From assembly GCF_014230355.1 (NCBI RefSeq), contig NZ_JACLAX010000003.1, positions 1 to 64,000 on the forward strand: DNA of 64,000 nucleotides, written 5' to 3'. Position numbers and translations under genes: made by a program. Shown piece by piece: positions 8,289 to 16,508 of this stretch (its first letter is position 1; each line of letters starts with the position of its first letter). The DNA is from Novosphingobium piscinae. Lineage in GTDB: Bacteria > Pseudomonadota > Alphaproteobacteria > Sphingomonadales > Sphingomonadaceae. Under the pieces are notes generated by a model. That model saw nothing but the letters and a program-made list of their open reading frames with translations, was not told the origin of the DNA and made no database searches.

Positions 8289-8747
8289 TCAGCCCCGGCC
8301 GCGGTAGGAGGCGACGCCCTGGTCGGGCACCCACAGCCCCTCGGGCGCGGCGCCGCTCTGCCAGAACACGTCGATCGGAATGCCGCCGCGCGGATACCAG
8401 TAGCCGCCGATCCGCAGCCAGCGCGGGGCCATCTCGCTGAACAGGCGCTGGCCGATCCCCACGGTGACATCCTCGTGGAACCCGGCGTGATTGCGGAAGG
8501 CGCCGAGGAACAGCTTGAGCGACTTGGATTCGACGATCGTCGCGCCGGGGGCGTAGTCGATCACCAGATGGGCGAAATCGGGCTGGCCGGTGACCGGGCA
8601 GAGCGAGGTGAATTCGGGCGCGGCGAAGCGGATGCAATAGAGCGCGCCGGGGCGCGGATTGGGGACATAGTCCAGCACGGCCTCGCCGGGCGAGGCGGGC
8701 AGCGCGCTCTGGCGGCCAAGGTGCAGCGGTTGCGGAGATTCGGTCAT
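8289..8747 (-). CDS. queF: NADPH-dependent 7-cyano-7-deazaguanine reductase
   Basis: This short-form QueF (152 residues) uses ATG 8747; an in-frame ATG 33 bp upstream would add a non-conserved tail. Family landmarks are the catalytic cysteine C50 in [13 protein letters not shown], with the conserved Asp57, and the substrate-binding ESKSLKLF at 73-80. NHAGFHEDV and GGIPIDVFW complete the unimodular tunnelling-fold signature. QueF reduces preQ0 to preQ1 in queuosine biosynthesis. It is transcribed divergently from sseA. No preQ1-type riboswitch is apparent in the leader. Confidence 0.95.
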   Translation of the reverse strand: MTESPQPLHLGRQSALPASPGEAVLDYVPNPRPGALYCIRFAAPEFTSLCPVTGQPDFAHLVIDYAPGATIVESKSLKLFLGAFRNHAGFHEDVTVGIGQRLFSEMAPRWLRIGGYWYPRGGIPIDVFWQSGAAPEGLWVPDQGVASYRGRG

Positions 8748-8926
8748 GCCCGCGCCATGCCCGCGCCGCGCCGGAGGCACAAGCCGCCTCTGTGGTCAGG
8801 CGGGCTGCGGCGCGGGTGCAACAACCCAGTGCAATCGAACGCGAATTCGTTGCATTAGCCCTCGACGCCGCCGATCGGGACGCGTAGTCCTGTTCGCATT
8901 CGCAGCGCAGGAGGAGGGCGCGCGGG

Positions 8927-9793
8927 ATGGAAAGCCTGGTTTCGACCGATTGGCTGGCCAACGAGATGGGCGCCAGCGACCTCAGGATCGTCGATGCGAG
9001 CAAGCACCTGCCCGAGGCGGGGCGCGATGCCGCGGCCGAATATGCCGCCGGCCATATCCCGGGCGCGGTGTTCCTCAACCTCGACGGGCTGGTCGACCAG
9101 ACCGCCGCCATCGAGAACACGCTCCCCACCGCCGAGAAGTTCGCCAGCCGCATGCAGTCGCTCGGGCTGGGCGATGGCAGCCGGATCGTGCTCTACGACG
9201 ATTCGGCGATCCGCACCGCGGCCCGCGCCTGGTTCATGCTGCGCATGTTCGGCGCCACCAACGTGGCCATCCTCGACGGGGGCATCGCCAAGTGGCGTGC
9301 CGAGGGCCGCGCGCTCGACACCGGCCAGCGCAACCTCCGGCACCGCCACTACACCCCCTGGCGCGACGCCGCGCAGGTGCGCGACAAGGCGCAGATGCTG
9401 GCCAATATCGCCAGCGAAGCCGAGCAGGTGATCGATGCCCGCGGCGCCGGGCGGTTCACCGGCGAGGTGCCGGAAACCCGGCCGGGCCTGGCCAGCGGCC
9501 ACATTCCGGGATCGCTGAACGTCCCCTACACGGCGCTGTTCCAGGTCGACGGCACCTTCAAGGATCGCGCCAGCCTGCGCCGCGTGTTCCTTGACGCGGG
9601 GATCGACCTGTCGCGGCCGGTGGTGACCAGCTGCGGCAGCGGGGTCACCGCCTGCGTCGTGGCCTTCGCGCTCCACCTGATCGGCAAGGACGACGTGGCG
9701 CTCTACGATGGCAGCTGGACCGAGTGGGGCGCCGATCCGACCACCCCCAAGGCCCAGGGCCCGGCCACGCCCCGCTCGCGCGTCGGCGCCTAA
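8927..9793 (+). CDS. sseA: 3-mercaptopyruvate / thiosulfate sulfurtransferase
   Basis: This 288-residue protein starts at ATG 8927 behind AGGAGG at 8909-8914. It has two rhodanese domains. The first (about 1-135, with DASKHLP, AGHIPGAVFL and DGGIAKWRAEGR) lacks the active cysteine. The second (about 155-275) carries the catalytic loop CGSGVTA beginning at C236, which is the 3-mercaptopyruvate sulfurtransferase version (CG[S/T]GVTA) rather than the CRKGVTA of thiosulfate rhodaneses. It moves sulfur from mercaptopyruvate to thiol acceptors or cyanide. It lies just before a cystathionine beta-lyase on the same strand, forming a sulfur amino-acid group that leads into the sulfite-reduction operon. 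Confidence 0.92.
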   Translation: MESLVSTDWLANEMGASDLRIVDASKHLPEAGRDAAAEYAAGHIPGAVFLNLDGLVDQTAAIENTLPTAEKFASRMQSLGLGDGSRIVLYDDSAIRTAARAWFMLRMFGATNVAILDGGIAKWRAEGRALDTGQRNLRHRHYTPWRDAAQVRDKAQMLANIASEAEQVIDARGAGRFTGEVPETRPGLASGHIPGSLNVPYTALFQVDGTFKDRASLRRVFLDAGIDLSRPVVTSCGSGVTACVVAFALHLIGKDDVALYDGSWTEWGADPTTPKAQGPATPRSRVGA

Positions 9794-9842
9794 CGCCACC
9801 TGCCAGCTTGCCGCCACGGCGCGGGCTGGCTAGCACCCGGAC

Positions 9843-11081
9843 ATGGCCAAGACCCCGTCCCGTCCGCTCCATCCCGCCACCCGTCTGGTCACCGGAGGAC
9901 GGCGGAGCGAGTGGACCGGAACCGCCGCGCAGCCCGGCGCCGTGGTCAACCCGCCGGTCTACCGTGCCAGCACCCACCTCTATCCCGATACCGCCGCGCT
10001 CAAGACCGGCCCCGCGAAAAACGAGGACGGCCGCTTCTACTATGGCCGCCGCGGCGCTCCCACCCAGTGGGCCCTGGCCGAGGCGCTGACCGAGATGGAA
10101 CCCGGCGCGGCCGGGACCATGCTCTACCCCTCGGGCGTCGCTGCGATCTTCGGCGCGCTGCTGGCCGCGCTGCGGCCCGGCGACGTGCTGCTGATGACCG
10201 ACAACGCCTATGAGCCCAGCCGCGCGCTCGGCCGGGCCTGGCTGCACGAATTCGGCGTCGAGACGCGCTGGTTCGACCCGCAGGATCCCGCCGCCTTCGC
10301 CGCGGCGCTGTGCCCGCGCAGCAAGGTCGTGCTGCTGGAAAGCCCGGGCAGCCTGACCATGGAGGTGCAGGATATCCCCGCGCTCGCCGAGGTTGCCCAT
10401 GCGCAGGGACTCTGCGTGATTGTCGACAACACCTGGGCCGGCCCGCTCGGCTTTCCAGCGCTGACCATGGGCGCCGACATCACGGTGATGAGCCTGACCA
10501 AGCATGTCGGCGGCCATAGCGACCTGATGATGGGCAGTGCCGCCGCCGGACCGGAATGGTACGCAAAACTGCGCCGGATGGCCCAGCTCACCGGGCAGGT
10601 GGTCTCGCCCGACGATGCCGCGCTGGCGCTGCGCGGGCTGCGCACGATGGGGCTGCGGCTGCAGCAGGAAACGGCCGCCGCCCTGGCCCTCGCCGAATGG
10701 CTGGCCGGGCGCGACGAGGTGGCGCGGGTGCTCTGCCCGATGCTGCCGGGCTCGCCGGGCCATGCCCTGTGGCAGCGCGATTTCACCGGTGGCTGCGGGC
10801 TGTTCAGCGTGGTGCTGCGCGGCAAGGATGCCGCCGCGCGCAATGCCCTGATCGACGCGTTGGAGCTGTTCGGGATCGGCTATTCGTGGGGCGGGTTCGA
10901 AAGTCTGGTCACCCCGCTGGACCCCGCCGGCACCCGCAGCGCGACCCCCTGGCCCCTGCCCGACATGGACCCGGCCGACCGCTTCGGGGTGCGCCTGTCG
11001 ATCGGGCTCGAGGCGGTGGAGGACCTCAAGGCCGATCTGGAGCGCGGACTGGCGGCCTGGCGGGGGGCGGAGGGAGCCTAA
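9843..11081 (+). CDS. metC: Cystathionine beta-lyase (PLP-dependent)
   Basis: This 412-residue enzyme belongs to the Cys/Met metabolism PLP family. Landmarks are VNPPVYRASTHLYP near the N-terminus, YYGRRGAPTQ (a family signature seen in cystathionine beta-lyases), the cofactor aspartate in VIVDNTW at about 192-198, and the Schiff-base lysine K220 in SLTKHVGGH. The C-terminal WGGFESL and VRLSIGLE segments also fit MetC over cystathionine gamma-synthase. It would split cystathionine to homocysteine, pyruvate and ammonia in methionine synthesis. It starts 49 bp after sseA and could share its transcript. A REP-like inverted pair follows it. Confidence 0.9.
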   Translation: MAKTPSRPLHPATRLVTGGRRSEWTGTAAQPGAVVNPPVYRASTHLYPDTAALKTGPAKNEDGRFYYGRRGAPTQWALAEALTEMEPGAAGTMLYPSGVAAIFGALLAALRPGDVLLMTDNAYEPSRALGRAWLHEFGVETRWFDPQDPAAFAAALCPRSKVVLLESPGSLTMEVQDIPALAEVAHAQGLCVIVDNTWAGPLGFPALTMGADITVMSLTKHVGGHSDLMMGSAAAGPEWYAKLRRMAQLTGQVVSPDDAALALRGLRTMGLRLQQETAAALALAEWLAGRDEVARVLCPMLPGSPGHALWQRDFTGGCGLFSVVLRGKDAAARNALIDALELFGIGYSWGGFESLVTPLDPAGTRSATPWPLPDMDPADRFGVRLSIGLEAVEDLKADLERGLAAWRGAEGA

Positions 11082-11103
11082 GTCCGGGCGACCCATTGCG
11101 TCC

Positions 11104-11327
11104 GAGGTCGGACTTGAAATCACGCTCTGGTTCCGCACCCAGGCCCGCTCAGGCTGAGCCTGTCGAAGCCCACGCGGGGCGGATGAGCGTGGTGTTCGCA
11201 GCCTTTCCACCACGAGGCACGGTCGCAGGAGTGTGGGGCCGCTGACAGCGCGTGGGCTTCGACAGGCTCAGCCTGAGCGGGGTTTGGGGATGTTCGATCT
11301 ATTGCCATGCAGCCCAAGTCCGACCTC
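11104..11327. repeat. Nested inverted repeat containing a REP-like palindrome pair
   Basis: Inner arms at 11144-11175 and 11250-11281 are 32-nt inverted copies of a REP-like element whose core is GCTCAGGCTGAGC followed by CTGTCGAAGCCC. Outside them, 13-nt arms GAGGTCGGACTTG (11104-11116) and its exact complement (11315-11327) add a second level. The spacer between the inner arms is 74 bp. The whole 224-bp block lies between metC and cobA and encodes no protein I can defend. Confidence 0.85.
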
Positions 11328-11461
11328 CGCCCCACCTTGCCCGGCCGTTTGGCCCTTCCCCACCCCGCCTGCTCACCAAGGCCCCCGCCCCAAGCTTTCC
11401 TTCACCCCCCGCAACCCATTCTCGCTGGCAAGTCAGTCCGTTCGCGACCATCTGCGCCCCC
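11328..11461. other. Leader upstream of cobA
   Basis: This C-rich spacer of 134 bp precedes the SUMT start. It should contain the promoter for the sulfur-assimilation operon, but no clear box or riboswitch fold could be recognised. Confidence 0.35.
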
Positions 11462-12232
11462 ATGAGCGAAACTGCCCCCCGTGTCGGAAAGGTCTGGCTG
11501 GTCGGCGCCGGCCCCGGTGATCCCGACCTGCTGACGCTGCGCGCCGCGCGGCTGCTGATGAACGCGCGGGTGATCGTCCACGACGGGCTGGTCGAACCCG
11601 CGATCCTCGAACTGGCGCCCAAGGGTGCGCGGTTCGTCTCGGTGGCCAAGAGCCGGTCGCGCCACACGCTGCAGCAGGACGAGATCAATGCCCTGCTGGT
11701 GCGCGAGGCGCTGGCCGGGCATGAGGTGATCCGGCTGAAGGGCGGCGATCCCTTCGTGTTCGGCCGCGGCGGGGAAGAGGCCGAGGCCTGCCGGGCCGCC
11801 GGGGTGCCGGTGGACGTGGTCCCCGGGATCAGCGCCGCGATGGGCGCGGCCGCCGCAGCCCAGATCCCGCTGACCCATCGCGAGGCCGCGAGCATGGTGA
11901 CCTTCGTGGCGGGCCAGTGCAAGGGGCTGACCGAGCAGGACTGGTCGGGACTGGCCGGCGCGGGCCGGACCCTGGTGATCTACATGGGCGTGGCCACGGC
12001 CGAACAGATCGCCGAGAAGCTGATGGCCGACGGGCTGGCGCCGGAAACCCCGGTGGCGGTGATCGAAAACGCCACGCGCCCGACCATGCGGGTGCTGCGC
12101 GGACCGGTCGCCGGCCTGGCCGACCTGGTCGAACGGCAGCGGGTGAAGAGCCCGGCGCTGATCGTGATCGGCGCGGTGACCGCGCGCGACGAAACCGAGC
12201 TGCGCGCCCTGGCGCTGGCGCATGCCCACTGA
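11462..12232 (+). CDS. cobA: Uroporphyrinogen-III C-methyltransferase (SUMT)
   Basis: This 256-residue protein starts at ATG 11462 (MSETAPRVGKVWLVGAGPG). SUMT landmarks in order are VGAGPGDPDLLTLRA, VIVHDGLV, then EVIRLKGGDPFVFGRGGEEAE at about 95-115, GVPVDVVPGISAA, IPLTHR and YMGV. It uses two S-adenosylmethionines to convert uroporphyrinogen III to precorrin-2. Because the next genes build sulfite reductase, its likely purpose here is siroheme rather than cobalamin. It is the stand-alone methyltransferase; no CysG-type dehydrogenase/chelatase domain is attached, so that step must be encoded elsewhere. Confidence 0.93.
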   Translation: MSETAPRVGKVWLVGAGPGDPDLLTLRAARLLMNARVIVHDGLVEPAILELAPKGARFVSVAKSRSRHTLQQDEINALLVREALAGHEVIRLKGGDPFVFGRGGEEAEACRAAGVPVDVVPGISAAMGAAAAAQIPLTHREAASMVTFVAGQCKGLTEQDWSGLAGAGRTLVIYMGVATAEQIAEKLMADGLAPETPVAVIENATRPTMRVLRGPVAGLADLVERQRVKSPALIVIGAVTARDETELRALALAHAH

Positions 12233-12250
12233 GGGGGTGGACAAGGACCG

Positions 12251-12547
12251 ATGAAGATACTGACAGGCAATGATCTGAAGACCGGCGCAGTGACCTGGTG
12301 GACCGGCGAAGGCTGGTCGCTCCACGTGGCCGAGGCGGTCGACGTGGGGGACCAGGGCGACGCGATCGCCGCGCGCGAGAACGCCGCGCGGCGGGTGGTG
12401 TCGCCCTATGTGATCGATGGCGAGACCGCCGCCGATGGCCCCCGCCCCGCCCACATCAAGGAGCGCATCCGCGCGCTGGGCCCCACCGTGCGCCTCGACC
12501 TGTCTCTCAAGCCGGCTGATCCCGCCGCCGGAAACTGGGTGATCTGA
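12251..12547 (+). CDS. DUF2849 family protein, sulfite reductase operon
   Basis: This 98-residue protein starts at ATG 12251 with an AAGGA-like site just before it. The sequence MKILTGNDLKTGAVTWW...AEAVDVGD...ARRVVSPYVID matches the small alphaproteobacterial DUF2849 family, which typically lies between the siroheme methyltransferase and cysI. There is no signal peptide or membrane segment. Its molecular role is unknown; conserved position points to a helper for sulfite reductase assembly or activity. It is separated from cysI by 2 bp. Confidence 0.88.
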   Translation: MKILTGNDLKTGAVTWWTGEGWSLHVAEAVDVGDQGDAIAARENAARRVVSPYVIDGETAADGPRPAHIKERIRALGPTVRLDLSLKPADPAAGNWVI

Positions 12548-12549
12548 CC

Positions 12550-14190
12550 ATGTACCAGTACGATTCCCATGACCAGGCCATGGTCGATGCCCGCGTCGCC
12601 GAGTTCCGCGACCAGGTCCGCCGCCGGCTCGACGGCAGCCTGGCCGAGGAGCAGTTCCGTCCGCTGCGGCTGATGAACGGGCTGTACCTCCAGCTGCACG
12701 CCTACATGCTGCGCGTGGCCGTGCCCTATGGCACGCTGAGCTCGGCGCAGATGACCATGCTGGGCGACATCGCCGACAAGTATGATCGCGGCTATGGCCA
12801 CTTCACCACCCGGCAGAACATCCAGTACAACTGGATCAAGCTGGAAGAGGCCCCCGACATCCTGGCCGATCTCGCCAAGGTCGAGATGCATGCGATCCAG
12901 ACCAGCGGAAACTGCATCCGCAACACCACCAGCGACCAGTACGCCGGCGCGATCGCCGACGAGGTGGTCGACCCGCGGCCCTATGCCGAGCTGATCCGCC
13001 AGTGGTCCACCTTCCACCCGGAATTCAGCTTCCTGCCGCGCAAGTTCAAGATGGCGGTGATCGCCAGCGAGACCGACCGCGCCGCGATGCGGCTGCACGA
13101 CATCGGCATCCAGATCCTGCGCAACGACAAGGGCCAGCTGGGCGCGGCGTTCTATGTCGGGGGCGGCATGGGCCGGACGCCGATGATCGCGCCCTGCATC
13201 AACCCGTTCGTGCCGATCGACCAGATGATCACCTACTCGGAGGCCTGCCTGCGGGTCTACAACCGCTATGGCCGGCGCGACAACAAGTACAAGGCGCGGA
13301 TCAAGATCCTGGTCCACGAGCTGGGCAAGGACGAATACACCCGCCAGGTCGAGGCGGAATTCGCCCATCTCCTGACCCAGGGGATCGAACCTCCGCTGGC
13401 CGAGCTCGAGCGGATCAAGGCGCAGTTCACCGATCCGGCCTTCGCCACCGGCCTGAGCGATGCGGTCGACCGCAGCGATCCCGATTTCGCGGTGTGGCTC
13501 GACAACAACGTGCAGGTCCACAAGCAGCCCGGCTATGCGATCGTCACGATCAGCCTCAAGCCGGTGGGCGGCATCCCGGGCGACGCCTCGGGCGACCAGA
13601 TGCGGCTGATGGCGCAGCTGGCCCGGGCGTACAGCTTCGACGAGCTGCGCGTCACCCATGCCCAGAACATCGTCCTGCCGCACGTGCGCAAGGCCGATCT
13701 CTACACGGTCTGGCAGCAGCTCGAGGAGGCCGGCCTCGGCACGCCCAACCTCGACAAGATCGGCGACATCATCGCCTGCCCCGGGCTCGACTACTGCTCG
13801 CTCGCCAATGCCCGCTCGATCCCGGTGGCGCAGAAGATCAGCGAGCGCTTCGCCGGGCGCGAGCAGGAGATCGGTGAGCTCAAGCTCAAGATCTCGGGCT
13901 GCATCAATGCCTGCGGGCACCACCATGCCGGCCACATCGGCATCCTTGGAGTCGATCGCAAGGGGGTCGAAAACTACCAGCTGCTGCTCGGCGGCAGCGA
14001 AGGCGCCGACACCTCGCTGGGCACGATCACCGGCCCGGGCTTCAACGAGGAGGGCATCGTCGACGCGGTCGAGAAGGCCACTTCGGTCTATCTCGCCAAC
14101 CGCCATGCCGGCGAGCGCTTCCTCGACACCTATCGCCGGATCGGCATGGCCCCGTTCAAGGACGCCATCTACGCAAAGGACGCCGTGTAA
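12550..14190 (+). CDS. cysI: Siroheme-dependent nitrite/sulfite reductase, hemoprotein
   Basis: This 546-residue protein has the two-fold repeated ferredoxin-like nitrite/sulfite reductase layout. HFTTRQNIQYNWI (about 80) and TSGNCIRNTTSDQYAG (about 118-133) bind siroheme. The iron-sulfur cysteines are C410 and C416 (CPGLDYC) and C451 and C455 (CINAC followed by GHHH). All four ligands are present, so it should hold the coupled [4Fe-4S]-siroheme centre and reduce sulfite to sulfide with six electrons. No CysJ flavoprotein is in the operon, so ferredoxin or another reductase must supply electrons. Its TAA overlaps the next ATG (TAATG at 14188-14192). Confidence 0.93.
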   Translation: MYQYDSHDQAMVDARVAEFRDQVRRRLDGSLAEEQFRPLRLMNGLYLQLHAYMLRVAVPYGTLSSAQMTMLGDIADKYDRGYGHFTTRQNIQYNWIKLEEAPDILADLAKVEMHAIQTSGNCIRNTTSDQYAGAIADEVVDPRPYAELIRQWSTFHPEFSFLPRKFKMAVIASETDRAAMRLHDIGIQILRNDKGQLGAAFYVGGGMGRTPMIAPCINPFVPIDQMITYSEACLRVYNRYGRRDNKYKARIKILVHELGKDEYTRQVEAEFAHLLTQGIEPPLAELERIKAQFTDPAFATGLSDAVDRSDPDFAVWLDNNVQVHKQPGYAIVTISLKPVGGIPGDASGDQMRLMAQLARAYSFDELRVTHAQNIVLPHVRKADLYTVWQQLEEAGLGTPNLDKIGDIIACPGLDYCSLANARSIPVAQKISERFAGREQEIGELKLKISGCINACGHHHAGHIGILGVDRKGVENYQLLLGGSEGADTSLGTITGPGFNEEGIVDAVEKATSVYLANRHAGERFLDTYRRIGMAPFKDAIYAKDAV

Positions 14191-14624
14191 TGGTCGAGAC
14201 CCAGCTGCGCTTCCGCGATGACGAGCCGGCCGGCGATCCGGCGGTGACGGTCGATTCCTTCGGCGAGCAGACCAATGCCGCCGCCGTACGGATCGAGCCG
14301 GGCGACGATGCCCGCGTGCTGCTGCCGCATCTTGACCGGATCACGCTGGTCGAGGTGAACTTCCCGGTGTTCGGCGACGGCCGGGGCTATTCGGCGGCGC
14401 GGATCCTGCGCGAGGCAGGCTATGCCGGCGAGCTGCGGGCGGTGGGCGACGTGCTGATCGACCAGCTCGCCTTCCTGCGGCGCTGCGGCTTCGACAGCTT
14501 CGCCCCGGACCAGCCGCTGAACGCGGCCGACGCCGAAGCGGCGCTGGCGCGCTACCCCGAGGTCTATTCGCCCACGGTCGACGGCCGCGCGCCGATCTGG
14601 GCCAAGCGGCACGGGCTGGCCTGA
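14190..14624 (+). CDS. DUF934 family protein, sulfite reductase partner
   Basis: This 144-residue soluble protein overlaps the cysI stop by one base, so it is translationally coupled. The patterns VEVNFPVFGDGRGYSAARILRE, GELRAVGDVLIDQL and RRCGFDSF are diagnostic for DUF934, a proteobacterial family almost always next to cysI and cysH. It has one cysteine (RRCGF) but no metal-binding cluster motif. No enzymatic activity is established; the fixed neighbourhood suggests a structural or electron-delivery role in assimilatory sulfite reduction. Confidence 0.9.
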   Translation: MVETQLRFRDDEPAGDPAVTVDSFGEQTNAAAVRIEPGDDARVLLPHLDRITLVEVNFPVFGDGRGYSAARILREAGYAGELRAVGDVLIDQLAFLRRCGFDSFAPDQPLNAADAEAALARYPEVYSPTVDGRAPIWAKRHGLA

Positions 14625-14628
14625 GCGC

Positions 14629-15417
14629 GTGACCGCCCCGATCCGCAAGATCGACCTGCTCGACACCGGCCCCCGCTTCGGCGAGGCCGATGCCGCGCAG
14701 CTCAATGCCCGGTTCGACGGGGCGGCGGCGGGCGACTGGCTGGGGCAGGTGCTGCGCGAGGGGCTGGCCGGCCGGGCCGCGGTGGTCTCGAGCTTCGGCG
14801 CCGAGAGCGCGGTCCTGCTCCACCTGGTGGCGCAGATCGATCCCGGCACGGCCGTCCTGTTCCTCGATACCGGCAAGCATTTCGCCGAGACCCTGGCCTA
14901 TCGCGACGCGCTGGTGGCGCGGCTGGGGCTGACCAACCTGCAGGTGCTCACCCCCGATCCGGAACGGCTGGCGGCGCGCGACGGCAACGGGCTGCGCTGG
15001 TCCTACGATCCCGACGGCTGCTGCGAGATCCGCAAGGTGGCCCCCCTTGCCCGTGCGCTGGCCGGGTTCGATGCCTCGATCACCGGGCGCAAGGCCTTTC
15101 AGGCGGCCACCCGCGCGAACTTGCCGCGGATCGAGCTCGACCGCTCGGACGCGCAGGGGCGGCTCAAGCTCAACCCGCTGATCGACTGGACCGCCCAGGA
15201 CATCGCCGCCTATTTCGCCGCGCATGACCTGCCGCCGCACCCGCTGGTGGCCCAGGGCTATCCCTCGATCGGCTGCTCGCCCTGCACCAGCAAGGTCGCC
15301 CCCGGCGAGGATCCGCGCTCGGGCCGGTGGAAGGGCTGGGACAAGACCGAATGCGGCATCCACGTGCCCGGCGCCGACGAGGGCGAACTGCCGCCGGGGT
15401 TCGATCCGGTGTTCTGA
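14629..15417 (+). CDS. cysH: Assimilatory adenylyl-sulfate / phosphoadenylyl-sulfate reductase
   Basis: This 262-residue protein starts at GTG 14629, 4 bp after the DUF934 stop. It has the PAPS-reductase adenine-nucleotide fold: VVSSFGAESAVLLHL (PP-loop-like) at about 52-66 and FLDTGKHFAETLAY at 78-91. It has a CC pair at C131-C132 (GCCEIRK) and CxxC at C216 and C219 (GCSPC), the ligands of a [4Fe-4S] cluster. The catalytic cysteine is C242 in ECGIH. The cluster ligands mark the plant/alphaproteobacterial type that prefers APS, so it probably acts without an APS kinase step and makes sulfite for CysI. It closes the operon. Confidence 0.92.
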   Translation: MTAPIRKIDLLDTGPRFGEADAAQLNARFDGAAAGDWLGQVLREGLAGRAAVVSSFGAESAVLLHLVAQIDPGTAVLFLDTGKHFAETLAYRDALVARLGLTNLQVLTPDPERLAARDGNGLRWSYDPDGCCEIRKVAPLARALAGFDASITGRKAFQAATRANLPRIELDRSDAQGRLKLNPLIDWTAQDIAAYFAAHDLPPHPLVAQGYPSIGCSPCTSKVAPGEDPRSGRWKGWDKTECGIHVPGADEGELPPGFDPVF

Positions 15418-15593
15418 TCCGTTTCCGTCAGCTCCGGCTTGACGGGGATGTTCGCGCTGAGGCGCAGCGCGCTCGCTCCTTGCGGCGAAGCCGCATGGTT
15501 CGTGATGACTGCAGCCGGGCAATCCGGTGGTCAGGCCCGCTGCGCGGTATCCCGCGCGACCTCTCTGCGGCTGAAAACCCGGCGCGCCAGCCG
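15418..15593. other. Convergent intergenic region
   Basis: This 176-bp gap separates the convergent cysH and NDUFA9-like genes. Short complementary runs (for example around CGGCGAAGCCGC at 15483-15494) could form hairpins, but none has a T-tract. No gene is evident. Confidence 0.35.
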
Positions 15594-16508
15594 CTAGAGC
15601 CAGCCCTGCGCGCGGTACCAGTCCGCCGTGGTGCACAGCCCCTGGCGGGTTTCGATCCGGGCGGTCCACAGGCGCTTGGGCGGGCGGGCGCGCTCGCGCA
15701 CGACCCAGTCGGGATGGACCATGTAGCCGACCCGGTCCGCGGTGAGCTTGGCCTTGTCCTTGCGCAGCGCGACATCCAGCCGCGAGGCCAGCGCCAGCAC
15801 CCGAGGTGCCAGGTGCAGCACCCAGGGGCGGCGCCCGACCGCCCAGCCGATCGCGCGGGCCATCTCGTAGTGGCTCCAGCCGCCCGGCCGGCCATCGTCC
15901 GGTTCGACGGTCTTGCGGACCACCGCGGCGAGCGGCGGAACCAGCGCCAGCAGCAGACGCGCCAGATCGTCGACATGGATCACCGAGGTGCGCCCCACCT
16001 TGGGCGGCATCGGCACGACGCGCCACTTCGCCGCCTTGAACATGTCGAGCGTCTCGCGGTCGCCCGGGCCATAGATCCAGGCGGGGCGGACGATGGTCCA
16101 GTCGAGCCCGCTGGCCTTGACCAGTTTTTCCGCCTTGGCCTTGGAGGCGCCATAGGCCGACAGCGCCGGCTCGCGCGCGGAGAGCGAGGACACGGCGATG
16201 AAGCGCCGCACGCCGCTCTGCTTGGCGGCCTCGACCATGCCCAGCGTCCCGGCCACGTTGCCCGCCTCGAACCCGGCGGGATCGGGCGCATTGACCACAC
16301 CCGCCACATGGATCACCGCCTCGGTCCCGCGCACCAGCCGGGCCAGCGCCGCCGGGTCGGAGAGATCGCCGTGGATCCAGGTCAGGTTCGGCCGCGGCGG
16401 CTGTTCGCGCCGGGTCAGCGCGCGCACGGCATAGCCCTCGCTCAGCGCCCGCTCGAGCAGGGCCTGACCGACAAAGCCGGTCGCCCCCGTCATCGCGATC
16501 AGGGTCAC
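15594..16508 (-). CDS. NAD(P)-binding atypical SDR, NDUFA9/complex I assembly-like
   Basis: This 304-residue protein starts at GTG 16508, overlapping the proB stop as GTGA; upstream in-frame sequence belongs to proB in another frame. The N-terminal Rossmann motif TGATGFVGQALL is at about 7-18. VIHVAGVVNAPDP follows, then SSLSAREP and YGASKAKAE, giving the SDR YxxxK pair. VRPAWIYGPGD then fits the extended/atypical SDR family that includes complex I subunit NDUFA9. Stand-alone bacterial relatives are often annotated as ubiquinone oxidoreductase NDUFA9-like or epimerases, with unknown substrate. The gene is last in the obg-proB transcript. Confidence 0.85.
   Translation of the reverse strand: MTLIAMTGATGFVGQALLERALSEGYAVRALTRREQPPRPNLTWIHGDLSDPAALARLVRGTEAVIHVAGVVNAPDPAGFEAGNVAGTLGMVEAAKQSGVRRFIAVSSLSAREPALSAYGASKAKAEKLVKASGLDWTIVRPAWIYGPGDRETLDMFKAAKWRVVPMPPKVGRTSVIHVDDLARLLLALVPPLAAVVRKTVEPDDGRPGGWSHYEMARAIGWAVGRRPWVLHLAPRVLALASRLDVALRKDKAKLTADRVGYMVHPDWVVRERARPPKRLWTARIETRQGLCTTADWYRAQGWL

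Noticed and set aside
8748..8926. Possible preQ1 riboswitch before queF
   Set aside because: No A-rich tail with the expected short hairpin pseudoknot could be found in the leader.
9843..11081. Cystathionine gamma-synthase (metB) as alternative name
   Set aside because: The YYGRRGAPTQ and WGGFESL patterns fit beta-lyases better; still, substrate was not tested.
11462..12232. Possible CysG-type fused siroheme synthase
   Set aside because: The protein ends at 256 residues and has only the methyltransferase half.
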